Origin: Bacteroidota bacterium
GTDB lineage: Bacteria > Bacteroidota > Bacteroidia > Bacteroidales > VadinHA17
Direction of reading: 5' to 3'
Assembly: GCA_016718875.1 (NCBI GenBank)
Contig: JADKBL010000030.1
Location: 1 to 55,054 of the forward strand
DNA length: 55,054 nt
In this document: piece after piece, positions 18,938 through 28,362 of the stretch
How positions within the stretch are numbered: the stretch's first letter is position 1
Layout: each line of letters begins with the position of its first letter
Notes under the pieces: generated by a model
What the model saw: the letters and a program-made list of their open reading frames with translations, nothing else
Told to the model about the DNA's origin: nothing
The model's database searches: none
Program-made: the position numbers and the translations under genes

Positions 18938-19401
18938 ATGTACCAGGTAGGAAATCTAGTTAAGGAATTGTCCGAAAAACACGGTCACCAGCGCGAGAGC
19001 CTGATGCCTATACTGCAGGATATTGTGATAAAGCACAGCTATCTTACAGATGAGGCGATGGTTGAGGTTGCAAAGGAACTTGATATTTCAGCAGCAGAGG
19101 TTTACGGGACAGCATCGTTTTACACTTTTCTCGATACACAGGCAAGAGGCAAGTATGTTATAAGGGTCTGCAAGACCATAACATGTTCAATGAAGGGAAA
19201 AGTGACATTATCCAGACAATAGAAGAAATGCTCAGAATAAAGGTGGGTGAAACAACTGCAGACAAGCAGTTCAGTCTGCTTGAGACAAACTGTATAGGGT
19301 GGTGCCATAAAGCACCGGCAATTCTCATAAATGAGATGCCGTATACTGAGCTGACACCTGAAAAGGTAAGTGAGATAATTAAAGATTACATGCAAAAATA
19401 A
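18938..19401 (+). CDS. hydC: NuoE-like [2Fe-2S] subunit of [FeFe]-hydrogenase (frameshifted)
   Basis: Thioredoxin-fold [2Fe-2S] subunit that passes electrons between the NADH/flavin subunit and the hydrogenase. Ligands are visible as VCKTITC and NCIGWCHKAP (C-x4-C and C-x3-C). The frame is broken near the A-run at 19198-19201: 18938-19222 and 19183-19401 join into about 154 residues when one A is added, the usual NuoE/HydC size. It is the first gene of the hydrogenase operon, 14 bases before hydB. Confidence 0.86.
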
Positions 19402-19415
19402 AATACCGGACAGAG

Positions 19416-20575
19416 ATGGAACAAAAAGCATTAACAAAGGTAGGCCTCATCTTCGAGAAAATAGATCCAAAGGAAGTATTGCAGAAAGCCTATAATATGA
19501 CAAGCAACGAGATTATTCAGGCTATGCTCGACTCCGGACTGAAAGGAAGGGGAGGAGCAGGATTTCCGACGGGATTAAAATGGAAATATACCGCAGCTGA
19601 AAAAGAACCTGAGAAATATATAGTATGCAATGCAGATGAAGGAGAACCAGGAACCTTCAAGGACAGGGAGATACTAGACAGAGTGTCGGTAAAAGTTCAT
19701 GGTGGAATGGCAATCGCAGGGAAAGCAATTGGTGCAACAAAAGGAATTGTTTACCTCCGTGGTGAATACAGGTATATGCTTCCCCAGATAATGATCGAAC
19801 TCAAAGAGTTCCATAAAATGATTCACACGATCGGCTTTGATTTCAATATTGAATACAGAATGGGCAGCGGTGCATATATCTGCGGCGAAGAGAGTGCCCT
19901 CTTTGAGTCAATCGAGGGAAAAAGGGGGGAGCCAAGGAACAAGCCACCTTATCCTACCGTTTCAGGTGTATTTGGTAAGCCCACATCTATTAATAATGTA
20001 GAGACTCTGGTAACAGCTATGATGATTATCAATCATGGTGCTCAGAAATTCAGCCAGTATGGAACGAAAGATTCCAGGGGATCTAAAGTTTTCTCAGTTT
20101 CAGGTGATACACCAACTCCCGGTATCTTCGAACTTGAGCTTGGCATGACTGTTCAGCAGTTTGTAAATGAGTTCGGCGATGGTGATACCAAAGCCGTTCA
20201 GGTTGGAGGGGCTTCAGGATTCTGTGTACCTAGAAAGAAATTCGCCGAAACCATTATTGGATTTGAAGGTGTACCTACAGGCGGTTCAATGAAGCTCTTT
20301 AACAGTTCACGCTCTATGTATAATGTCCTTCATAACTACCTCGATTTCTTTGCTGAAGAGTCTTGCGGCCAGTGTACTCCATGCAGAGTAGGTTGTCAGC
20401 AGCTCCTTAAAGGAATTGAAAGGTTAAAAAGCATGAAGTGAAATCAACCTATCTGACTGAGCTTACAAAACTGGCTGACTCGATGAAAATTGCAGCTAAA
20501 TGCGGTCTCGGACAATCTGTAGGCAATGCCTTCAAATCAATTGTCGGGAACTTCAGGGAGGAGATCATCTATTAA
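19416..20575 (+). CDS. hydB: NuoF-like NADH/FMN subunit of [FeFe]-hydrogenase (frameshifted)
   Basis: Binds FMN, NAD(H) and one [4Fe-4S] cluster. Motifs are GLKGRGGAGFPTGLKW, CNADEGEPGTFKDR, GAYICGEESAL and ESCGQCTPCRVG. The frame breaks at the five-A run near 20426; adding one A extends the product through AAKCGLGQSVGN, which carries the fourth cluster cysteine, to TAA 20573-20575. The total is about 386 residues. The protein begins directly at the NuoF core. It therefore lacks both the N-terminal thioredoxin-like domain and the C-terminal double [4Fe-4S] ferredoxin domain found in many bifurcating HydB subunits. It is followed 20 bases later by hydA. Confidence 0.87.
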
Positions 20576-20595
20576 TTATTAAAAAACAGTTAACT

Positions 20596-22377
20596 ATGAT
20601 AAATCTGACTATAAATAACCAGAGTGTTTCAGTCGAACCCGGTACCACAGTACTGGCGGCAGCCAGAAAACTGAATATTAATATTCCGACATTATGCAAC
20701 CATGATGACCTTTGTGTAGCAGGTAACTGCCGTGTCTGCGTTGTTGAACAGACCGGTGCCAGAACATTGATCGCAGCATGCGCAATGCCTTGCTCAGATG
20801 GAATGGATATTCATACAAATACCCTGAAGGTACGTAACGCCAGGAAGCATGTTATTGAACTCCTGTTGTCGGAGCACCGTTCTGATTGTACAAAATGCTA
20901 TAAGAACCAGAACTGCGAACTGCAGTCGCTGGCCAATGAGTTCGCATTCGGCGATACAATATTCCTCGATCTGGTTGAAGATCATAATTATTCTATCGAC
21001 AGATCATCTCCTTCTTTTATGAAGGATGACAGCAAATGCATTCGCTGCCAGAGATGTGTCAGAACCTGTGACCAGCTTCAGTATATCTCTGCAATAGCTG
21101 TTGCCAACAAGGGTGCACATCAGAAAATATCTTCCTTCCACAACAAGCCAATGAGCCATGTTGTTTGTACAAACTGCGGTCAGTGTGTGAACCGTTGTCC
21201 TACCGGAGCTCTGGTTGAGAAGACTTACATTGACCAGGTTTGGGATGCTATCTATGATCCTGAAAAACATGTTGTTGTACAGACTGCTCCTGCAGTAAGG
21301 ATTGCATTGGGTGAAGATCTTGGATATGATCCTGGTGAAAGAGTCACAGGTAAAATGGTAAATGCCCTTAAACAGTTGGGCTTTGATTCAGTTCTTGATA
21401 CTGACTTTACCGCTGACCTTACTATCATGGAAGAGGGTACAGAGCTGCTTGTCAGACTTAAAAAAGCCCTGGTTGATGGTGATAAGAAGATTTCACTTCC
21501 TATGTTTACATCCTGCTCTCCGGGATGGATAAAATTCATCGAACATAAATACCCGGAATTCCTGCCAAACCTTTCTACCTGCAAATCACCGCAGCAGATG
21601 TTTGGTGCCCTTGCAAAAACATTCTACGCTCAAAAGAGAAATCTTGATCCTTCAAAGGTTGTTTCGGTTTCAATAATGCCGTGTACAGCCAAGAAGTTTG
21701 AGGCTGACAGACCTGAAATGAGAGCAAGCGGTTATAAAGATGTAGATTATGTTCTGACAACCCGCGAACTTGCAGTTATGATCAAACAGGCAGGTATCGA
21801 TTTCAAAAATCTTTCAGATGAAAACTATGATTCCATAATGGGTGATTCAACAGGAGCAGGCGTTATATTTGGTGCCACCGGTGGTGTTATGGAAGCTGCT
21901 CTTCGCACTGCATATGAGATTGTTACAGGTCGTGAAGTTCCTTTTAAAAACCTGAATATTACTCCTGTTCGTGGTATGGATGGAGTTAAGGAAGCTACTG
22001 TAAAGATTGAGGGTTGTACCGAGGATTGGAAATTCCTTGAAGGTGCTGAACTTAAAGTCGCTATAGCCCACGGTCTGGTAAATGCCAACAAGATCATGGA
22101 TATGGTCAGAAAAGGAGAAGCTAACTACCATTTTGTTGAAATAATGGCTTGTCCGGGCGGATGTCTCGGTGGAGGTGGACAGCCAATCCCCACAAATGCT
22201 GAAATCAGGAAAAACAGAATGAAAGCTATCTATTCAGAGGATGAGCATATGGTTTTAAGAAAGTCTCATCTGAATCCTGAAGTGATAGCCATTTACAAGG
22301 ATTTTCTTGGGAAACCAAACAGCAAGGTGTCACATGAATTGCTTCATACACACTATGTTGAAAGGGATCATTTTTAG
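20596..22377 (+). CDS. hydA: [FeFe]-hydrogenase catalytic subunit
   Basis: 593 residues from ATG 20596; an in-frame extension upstream overlaps hydB and is not credible. Order: plant-type [2Fe-2S] (C34, C45, C48, C62); the His-Cys3 [4Fe-4S] motif HRSDCTKC...C (H94, C98, C101, C107); two ferredoxin [4Fe-4S] sites (C148/151/154/158 and C191/194/197/201); then the H-cluster motifs TSCSPGW (C307), MPCTAKKFE (C363) and EIMACPGGCLGGGGQP (C519, C523). All H-cluster ligands are present, so it should be active if the HydEFG maturases exist elsewhere. With hydC and hydB it forms an NAD(H)-linked trimer for H2 formation or uptake. A strong terminator follows. Confidence 0.95.
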   Translation: MINLTINNQSVSVEPGTTVLAAARKLNINIPTLCNHDDLCVAGNCRVCVVEQTGARTLIAACAMPCSDGMDIHTNTLKVRNARKHVIELLLSEHRSDCTKCYKNQNCELQSLANEFAFGDTIFLDLVEDHNYSIDRSSPSFMKDDSKCIRCQRCVRTCDQLQYISAIAVANKGAHQKISSFHNKPMSHVVCTNCGQCVNRCPTGALVEKTYIDQVWDAIYDPEKHVVVQTAPAVRIALGEDLGYDPGERVTGKMVNALKQLGFDSVLDTDFTADLTIMEEGTELLVRLKKALVDGDKKISLPMFTSCSPGWIKFIEHKYPEFLPNLSTCKSPQQMFGALAKTFYAQKRNLDPSKVVSVSIMPCTAKKFEADRPEMRASGYKDVDYVLTTRELAVMIKQAGIDFKNLSDENYDSIMGDSTGAGVIFGATGGVMEAALRTAYEIVTGREVPFKNLNITPVRGMDGVKEATVKIEGCTEDWKFLEGAELKVAIAHGLVNANKIMDMVRKGEANYHFVEIMACPGGCLGGGGQPIPTNAEIRKNRMKAIYSEDEHMVLRKSHLNPEVIAIYKDFLGKPNSKVSHELLHTHYVERDHF

Positions 22378-22399
22378 GATTATTACTGAAGTGATAAAT

Positions 22400-22432
22400 A
22401 AAGAAAACCGGCTCAAAAGGCCGGTTTTCTTT
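22400..22432 (+). terminator. Rho-independent terminator of the hydrogenase operon
   Basis: A 13-bp perfect stem (AAAGAAAACCGGC at 22400-22412 with GCCGGTTTTCTTT at 22420-22432) and a 7-base loop, 23 bases after the hydA stop. The A- and T-rich outer arms make it potentially bidirectional. Confidence 0.85.
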
Positions 22433-22464
22433 GTCTTACGGTCTTGCAGTCTTGCAGTCGTATC
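22433..22464 (+). repeat. Octanucleotide tandem repeat, four units
   Basis: GTCTTACG, GTCTTGCA, GTCTTGCA and GTCGTATC in register, directly after the terminator. A different eight-base family (GTGACCGC, AAGACCGC and related) occurs at 32193-32224. Confidence 0.55.
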
Positions 22465-22474
22465 AATTAGCTCT

Positions 22475-22523
22475 TTTTTACTTTTACCTTTTTACTTTTT
22501 ACTTTTACCTTTTATCTTTTTCA
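22475..22523 (+). repeat. T-rich heptanucleotide tandem repeat, seven units
   Basis: TTTTTAC, TTTTACC, TTTTTAC, TTTTTAC, TTTTACC, TTTTATC and TTTTTCA in register. The tract runs into the 3' end of the minus-strand flavoprotein gene and encodes its Lys-rich tail (KKIKGKSKK). Confidence 0.6.
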
Positions 22524-23079
22524 TTACCCATGCCATGTTCTCACCCAGCACCTTCATTGTTCTCATTCCCTCCTCATCGTTCAGAACTTCACCCTTCTCC
22601 CTGCCGATTCCAACATTCCAGTAGGATGATCCGACAACAATCATTTCATTGATAAGGAAGAAGTTGTTTATGCTGTGGAGTGAATGAATTGCTCCGGCCC
22701 GTCTTACAGCAATAACAGCCGCTGCGGGTTTATGTTTCATAGGATTACCTGCAGCCCTCATTGCATATCCGGCCACTTCAATAAGTGCCTTGGCATCAGC
22801 GGTGATATCTGCAAAATATACGGGCGAACCGATTATGATTGCATCGGCTTTCATCATCTTCTTAATGCATTCATTTATGACATCATTTTTCTGATGGCAG
22901 AAACCGTCCTTCTTCTTCTTGCATTTCATACAGGCAATGCAGCCACTAAGCCTTTTACCCCCGATCTGAAAGAGTTCAGTCTTAATATTCTCCTTTTCAA
23001 GGGCTTTAAATACCTCTTTAAGAAGTATTTCGGTATTTCCTCCCTTACGCGGACTGCAGTTAATGCCAAGAACTTTCAT
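22492..23079 (-). CDS. Iron-sulfur flavoprotein / NADPH-dependent FMN reductase family
   Basis: 195-residue flavodoxin-fold protein. The N-terminus VLGINCSPRKGGNTEILLKEV is the FMN phosphate-binding loop. CIACMKCKKKKDGFC resembles the compact cysteine motif of archaeal/bacterial iron-sulfur flavoproteins (C-x2-C-x2-C-x7-C here), suggesting a [4Fe-4S] cluster. GSPVYFADITADAK is the conserved flavin-contacting segment. The likely role is electron transfer or quinone/disulfide reduction in anaerobic metabolism. Its last residues are encoded by a heptanucleotide repeat. It is convergent with the hydrogenase operon. Confidence 0.85.
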   Translation of the reverse strand: MKVLGINCSPRKGGNTEILLKEVFKALEKENIKTELFQIGGKRLSGCIACMKCKKKKDGFCHQKNDVINECIKKMMKADAIIIGSPVYFADITADAKALIEVAGYAMRAAGNPMKHKPAAAVIAVRRAGAIHSLHSINNFFLINEMIVVGSSYWNVGIGREKGEVLNDEEGMRTMKVLGENMAWVMKKIKGKSKK

Positions 23080-23136
23080 GTGCTTGAGTTTAGATTACCT
23101 GTGAAATATACAACTTATAGGATTATTAACTCTGAT

Positions 23137-26077
23137 TTAACCGATTAATTTCAAAATGTCCTGAATCTCAATATCTTTCAGAGGATTGTTGCTTGTTATA
23201 AAAGTATCGGCAAGCTTCGATTTCTTTTCCTGAAGCCTGACGATCTTCTCCTCGATGCTGTTTGTTGTGATGTACCTGTAAATGAATACGCTTTTATCCT
23301 GACCAATCCTGTGGGCACGACTCATGGCCTGCATCTCCGATGCCGGATTCCACCATGGATCAAGGATGAAAACATAGTCTGCAGCAGTCAGATTAAGTCC
23401 CGTGCCTCCTGCCTTAAGTGAAATAAGAAAAACCTTGTTATCAGGATCATTCTGAAAGCTGTTTACTATTTTCTCCCTGTTTGTGCTTGCCCCGGTAAGA
23501 AGTGCATACCTTATCCCTTTAATATTCAATGAATCTGCATATAGATTCAGGTGCTTTACAAAAGACGAAAAGACAAGTATCTTATGTCCCTCTGAAATAA
23601 CGCTCTCAATATCCTGAAGTACTGTTTCAAACTTGCCGGAGTCTGAACTATAATCCTCAAAAGTCATTACAGGATGGTTTTATATCTGTCTTAGTCGCAT
23701 CAGACCCTGCAGCACTACGATGGCTGATTTTTCCACTCCATCTGATTCAATACTTTTAAGAATACTGTTCCTCACAGCCGATTTTTCTTCATCATAGAGT
23801 TTGAACTGATCTTCTGTCATGTCGCAGAATACAGTCTGTTCAGTCATTGGAGGAAGATCCTGTGCTACCATCTCCTTCGTTCTTCTGAGGATAAACGGTT
23901 TTATTATTTTCCTGAGGTTGAACTCCTTCTCGTCATCACCTGCTTTTTCAATCGGTTTGGCAAACTCACGTCTGAAGAATGCCAGATCGCCGAGTAATCC
24001 GGGATTGACGAAGTTTAGTTGTGACCACAGGTCGGTTAGGGAATTCTCAACAGGAGTTCCGGTAAGAACAAGTTTATAGTCGGATTTCAGTCTTGTCATT
24101 GTCCTGTATATTGCCGACCCCGGATTCTTAATCACCTGGCTCTCGTCAAGTATGATATAATGAAAATGGAATGTGCTGATAAAATCAATATCCTGTCTTA
24201 TTGTATGATAACTCGATAAAATTATATCATAATCAGAAAATTCAGATACTGATTTCCTTCTTTGAAACCCCTTATGGCTGCACACTCTTGTTCCGGGTAT
24301 AAATCTTTTTATTTCATTTTCCCAGTTATAGATCAGTGAAGCAGGTACAATTATAAGTGAGGTAAGTCTTGTTACTTCATCTCCGAACAACAGTAACTGA
24401 TTACTTCTTTCCTCCTTTATGGCAGGCTGATGGTTCTCCTTGTTATATTGAAGAAGAGCCAGTGTCTGAATCGTTTTTCCAAGACCCATATCATCTGCAA
24501 GACATCCTCCAAGACCAGCTGATTGAAGAAATGCGAGCCAGTTAAGTCCCTCTGTCTGGTATTGCCTCATTTCGCATTTTAATCCTGTAGGAGCCTTAAT
24601 CTCAGCTATCTGGTCAGGAATGAGAAGCTTGCCAAGTTTTTCTGCAATCTGGTTTTTCTCACCAAGCAGACTCTCTTCGAGCAGTGAGAAATGCTGCTTA
24701 TGAATTTTTATAGAGTTATCGGATGATTTACCAAACTCAAAAATGTTCCTGTATTTTGAAAACCATGTTTCAGGCAGGATCGCAACCGATCCGTCAGGTA
24801 GAATAAATTCCCTTATTCCTCCCAGAATATTCTTTCTGAACTGTCCGAAAGGAATTTTCCATTCCCCGATTGTAACCACAGCTTTCAGATCGAACCAGTC
24901 ATTTATCATCTGGCTCGTTACTGTCAGATTTACTGATTTTAGGTTATAATTTGCATCCAATCTGGAGGTAATGATAAACCCATAATCTGATATTTCATTG
25001 AAACTCTGATTTATAGCTTCAATCATTGGGTAGATTAAGGGTTTGTCTGATGAATCTGATGAAGGAAGGTAAAAGTTAATATTGTCGTCGGAGAAGAACC
25101 CGAGACTCTCCAGCTTTTTGCGGCATTCAGTCTCCCATTCAGGATTGCGTCTGAATTTTCTGTACCTGTAGATATCGCCGGTATCATCAAAAATTGTTAT
25201 GAATTTTTGTGTTTCACCAGCATCCGTGGTTATACCTTCATATTTATAGCATAAGGTAATAACAGGTGAACCTTTCAAACCTGGTTCCACAACCAGGCAT
25301 GCTTTCACTGAAGGTGTTTCTTCTGTAATTTCAAACCCGGAACCTTCAACCTTGTAATTATTTACAGCATTGAGAACAAATGTTGCAAAGTACTTTGATT
25401 CTGCTTTTTTTGGTATCTCAATTCTATCCTTCGTAAGAAATGGTTTCAGCTTTGTTCCTTCTATGTCTGATACAAACAGAATTCTGTGACTTTCGCGTAT
25501 GAGGCAGGGTGTGTTGCAGACAATTTCAGCGGAGCACAATTTAAGATCCACCCTTTTTCCCCCGGCCTCCAGTCCAAGGTTGTAGGTGCTCTGAACATTA
25601 TCCCTTGTAAACCTGAACAGAGGTTTTGCATAGCCGGGGTTAGAGATTAAGAAGGTCTTCCCTGTGAAGGCTTGAAGTCTTTGTCTTTTGGTAATATACC
25701 GGGATACCCTCATCCCGTGAAAGGGATAAACATCTATAAATCCTTCTTTCAATAAATGGCCTGATGAATGATTCGATCTTTTCAGGAGTTATTTTCGTCA
25801 GGAAATCCTTAACTGATTTTTCTTTTGAAAAGATATTGAAGAGGTTCCTGTCGCTGTATTCATTTAATATATTGATTGCCTCCCTCTCTTCCTGTTCCAG
25901 ATTGCTCAGAGTATCCGATGCAGGAAATGGAGAAAGGCACTCTGTTAAACGGTAATAGTTTTTGTTTGATTCAAGTTCAATAATCCACGGAAGCAATATT
26001 GATCCCCATAGTCTGTGATGACACAGAACCAGTGCGAAAGAGCGTCGGTTCATGATATGGTTTGTGTTTTGGATCAT
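23137..26077 (-). CDS. SNF2/HepA-family helicase (frameshift plus in-frame stop)
   Basis: Swi2/Snf2 DNA translocase, about 979 residues when restored. The N-terminal segment (25640-26077) leads, via a one-base frame change near 25754-25756, into the main part (23680-25752). That part has motif I DDMGLGKTIQTLALLQ, motif II ILDESQ and motif III LTGTPVENSLTDLW. The C-terminal helicase domain (23137-23667) has VFSSFVKHLNLY, LKAGGTGLNLT and MSRAHRIGQ. The two helicase parts are in the same frame, separated only by TAA at 23680-23682, in LRQI-stop-NHP where relatives have a residue such as Cys, Ala or Ser. The gene may be intact with consensus errors, or a recent pseudogene. It probably starts at the Met of MNRRSFAL (26053). 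Confidence 0.83.
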
Positions 26078-26171
26078 CTGCCTGTTTGTTCTCCCATGTT
26101 TCCTTAAACTTGTAAAGATAACATGATTTTCTCATTAGATTTGCAAAAAAAGAAGCGACTGGAGTGCCTAA

Positions 26172-26188
26172 AGTACTCTTAGAGTATT
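26172..26188. promoter_or_regulatory. Candidate operator palindrome upstream of dinB
   Basis: TACTC-TTA-GAGTA is a perfect 5-bp inverted repeat about 12 bases before the dinB GTG. It is placed where a repressor of a damage-inducible gene would bind. LexA-type control is only an inference. Confidence 0.35.
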
Positions 26189-26198
26189 ATTATCAATA

Positions 26199-27264
26199 GT
26201 GAGAAAAATTATACACATAGACATGGATGCGTTTTTTGCATCGGTGGAACAGCTTGATAATCCTGAGCTTCGCGGGAGACCTGTTGCAGTAGGCGGAAGC
26301 AGCGACAGAAGCGTAGTTGCTGCTGCAAGTTATGAGGCAAGAAAATACGGAGTAAGATCAGCCATGCCATCGGTAATCGCAAAGCGGCTCTGTCCTGAGC
26401 TGATTTTTGTCCGGCATAATTTTGAACGCTATAATGAGATCTCCTCAATGATTCATAATATCTTCCTGGAATATACCGATCTGGTTGAACCTCTGTCAAT
26501 TGATGAAGCATTTCTTGATGTTACCAGCGATAAAAAGAAAACAGGTTCAGGTACTATAATCGCAGAAAACATAAGGAAGGAAATAAAAAGAAAAGACAGG
26601 ATTGACTGCTTCTGCCGGGATATCTTTCAATAAGTTTCTTGCCAAGATGGCATCAGATATTAAAAAGCCTGATGGACAGTTTGTTATCAAGCCGGAAGAT
26701 GCTCAGAAGTTTATTGATACATTGCCGGTCGAAAGATTCTACGGTATTGGAAAAGTGACTGCCGTAAAAATGCATAAGCTTGGAATTCATACTGGTTATG
26801 ACCTCAGACAATGGGATGTGGAATCACTGATAAGGAACTTTGGAAAAGCAGGTGAATTTTTCTTTGATATAGCAAGAGGAATTGATGAACGACCTGTTGA
26901 ACCTGATCAGGAGAGGAAATCGGTTGGTACAGAGATTACTTACAGTAAGGATCTTACATCGAGATTTGCCATAGTGGCAGAGCTTTATAAGCTTGAAAAA
27001 GAGCTGATGGAAAGGCTTGAACATGCCCAAACCACGGGAAGGACAATAACTGTAAAGATTAAGTTCTCCGATTTTCGCCAGATGACAAGAAGCAGGACTC
27101 TTCAAACCTATATCAATGATTTTGATACACTTCACCGGGAAGTAACAGCCATCCGGAAGACTATGGAACTTGAGGGGGAGAGGATCAGGCTGATGGGAGT
27201 AACCGTTTCAAATCTGATCACTGAGGATAATGCAGACCAGCAGCTTCATTTGTTTGAGGAGTGA
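26199..27264 (+). CDS. dinB: DNA polymerase IV, Y-family (frameshifted)
   Basis: Translesion polymerase. GTG start with KIIHIDMDAFFASVEQ (metal-binding Asp residues) and PVAVGGSSDRSVVAAASYEARKYGV. The catalytic SIDEAFLDVT follows, and the DNA-contacting ASAGISFNKFLAKMASDIKKP comes after the break. Frames 26199-26633 and 26602-27264 join if one A is removed from the AAAA run near 26592-26595, giving about 354 residues, the usual DinB size. The C-terminal little-finger domain is complete, ending QQLHLFEE, close to a beta-clamp-binding motif. It is divergent from the SNF2 gene. Confidence 0.88.
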
Positions 27265-27286
27265 TTTGCCTTCAAAATAAAATCCA

Positions 27287-27427
27287 TTAACCACAGAGGT
27301 CACAAAGTCCTTCGCCTTCAGCTCAGGATAACACAGAGATCACAAAGAGATAATAATCAAGGCTTTCCCTTTGTGTACTTTGTGATCCCGATAGATCGGG
27401 ACGGGACTCTGTGTCCTTCGTGGTTAA
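27287..27427. repeat. Long imperfect palindromic intergenic element
   Basis: The outer arms TTAACCACAGAGGTCACAAAG (27287-27307) and CTCTGTGTCCTTCGTGGTTAA (27407-27427) are largely complementary. Inner arms ACACAGAGATCACAAAG and CTTTGTG repeat the theme. A perfect TCCCGAT-AG-ATCGGGA hairpin sits at 27386-27401. Transcribed, it would fold into a long hairpin between dinB and cysK. CACAGAG-type elements recur in many environmental bacterial genomes; a half-copy is at 36497-36540. Confidence 0.65.
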
Positions 27428-27431
27428 AAAA

Positions 27432-28343
27432 TTAAAATAATCCTTCAATTGAGAGATATCTCTCTCCTGTATCGTAGCAGAAGGTAAGAATCTTTGACCC
27501 TTTTGGAATATCCTTTAGTTTCTGGCTTACGGCTGCCAGGGAAGCTCCTGATGAAATACCGATAAACAGACCTTCTTCCTTAGCTGCTCGCTGTGCAAAG
27601 CTGAATGCTTCATCCTTACTTACTTTAATTATGCCATCGAGTATTTTTGTGTTGAGAATTGAAGGTACAAATCCCGCTCCTATACCCTGAAGAGGATGTG
27701 GTGCAGGTGCCCCCCCGCTGAGCACAGGAGAAAGCTCGGGTTCCACAGCATAAACCTTCAGTTTTGGAAATTTTGCTTTCAGAACTTCAGCAACACCTGT
27801 AATATGACCGCCGGTGCCAACACCGGTGATAACATAATCAAGACCATCAGGGAAATCATTGATTATCTCCAGTGCAGTAGTTGTTTTATGGATTTCCGTG
27901 TTAGCCGGATTATCGAACTGCATTGGCATCCATGCATCTTTTGTTTCTGCCGTCAGTTCTCTCGCTTTTTCAATTGCACCCTTCATTCCTTTTTCACGGG
28001 GAGTGAGAACAAATTCTGCACCGTATGAACTCATGATCTTTCTGCGCTCAACTGACATCGATTCAGGCATTACAAGAATCAGTCTGTAGTTTTTGACTGC
28101 AGCCACAAGGGCAAGTCCGATCCCTGTATTCCCGGATGTTGGTTCAATTATCACGCTGTGAGGTTTGAGAATGCCTTTCTTTTCAGCATCTTCTATCATT
28201 GCCGGGGCAATCCGGTCCTTTATACTTGCACCCGGATTGGTCTTTTCAAGTTTTACCCAGACAGAATGATCTTTTCCGAAAAGCCTGTTGATTTTCAGGT
28301 GAGGTGTGTTACCTATTGTTTCGAGTATTGAATTTACTTTCAT
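27432..28343 (-). CDS. cysK: Cysteine synthase A (O-acetylserine thiol-lyase)
   Basis: PLP enzyme joining O-acetylserine and sulfide to cysteine. Its 303 residues are the typical length. The PLP lysine lies in TNPGASIKDRIA, the phosphate-binding/substrate loop in EPTSGNTGIGLA, and the PLP-phosphate loop in GVGTGGHITG. SSGASL lies near the C-terminus. It follows cysE on the same strand with a 19-base gap, so O-acetylserine formation and use are co-expressed. Confidence 0.94.
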   Translation of the reverse strand: MKVNSILETIGNTPHLKINRLFGKDHSVWVKLEKTNPGASIKDRIAPAMIEDAEKKGILKPHSVIIEPTSGNTGIGLALVAAVKNYRLILVMPESMSVERRKIMSSYGAEFVLTPREKGMKGAIEKARELTAETKDAWMPMQFDNPANTEIHKTTTALEIINDFPDGLDYVITGVGTGGHITGVAEVLKAKFPKLKVYAVEPELSPVLSGGAPAPHPLQGIGAGFVPSILNTKILDGIIKVSKDEAFSFAQRAAKEEGLFIGISSGASLAAVSQKLKDIPKGSKILTFCYDTGERYLSIEGLF

Positions 28344-28362
28344 TTTTTATTTTTTTAATTGT

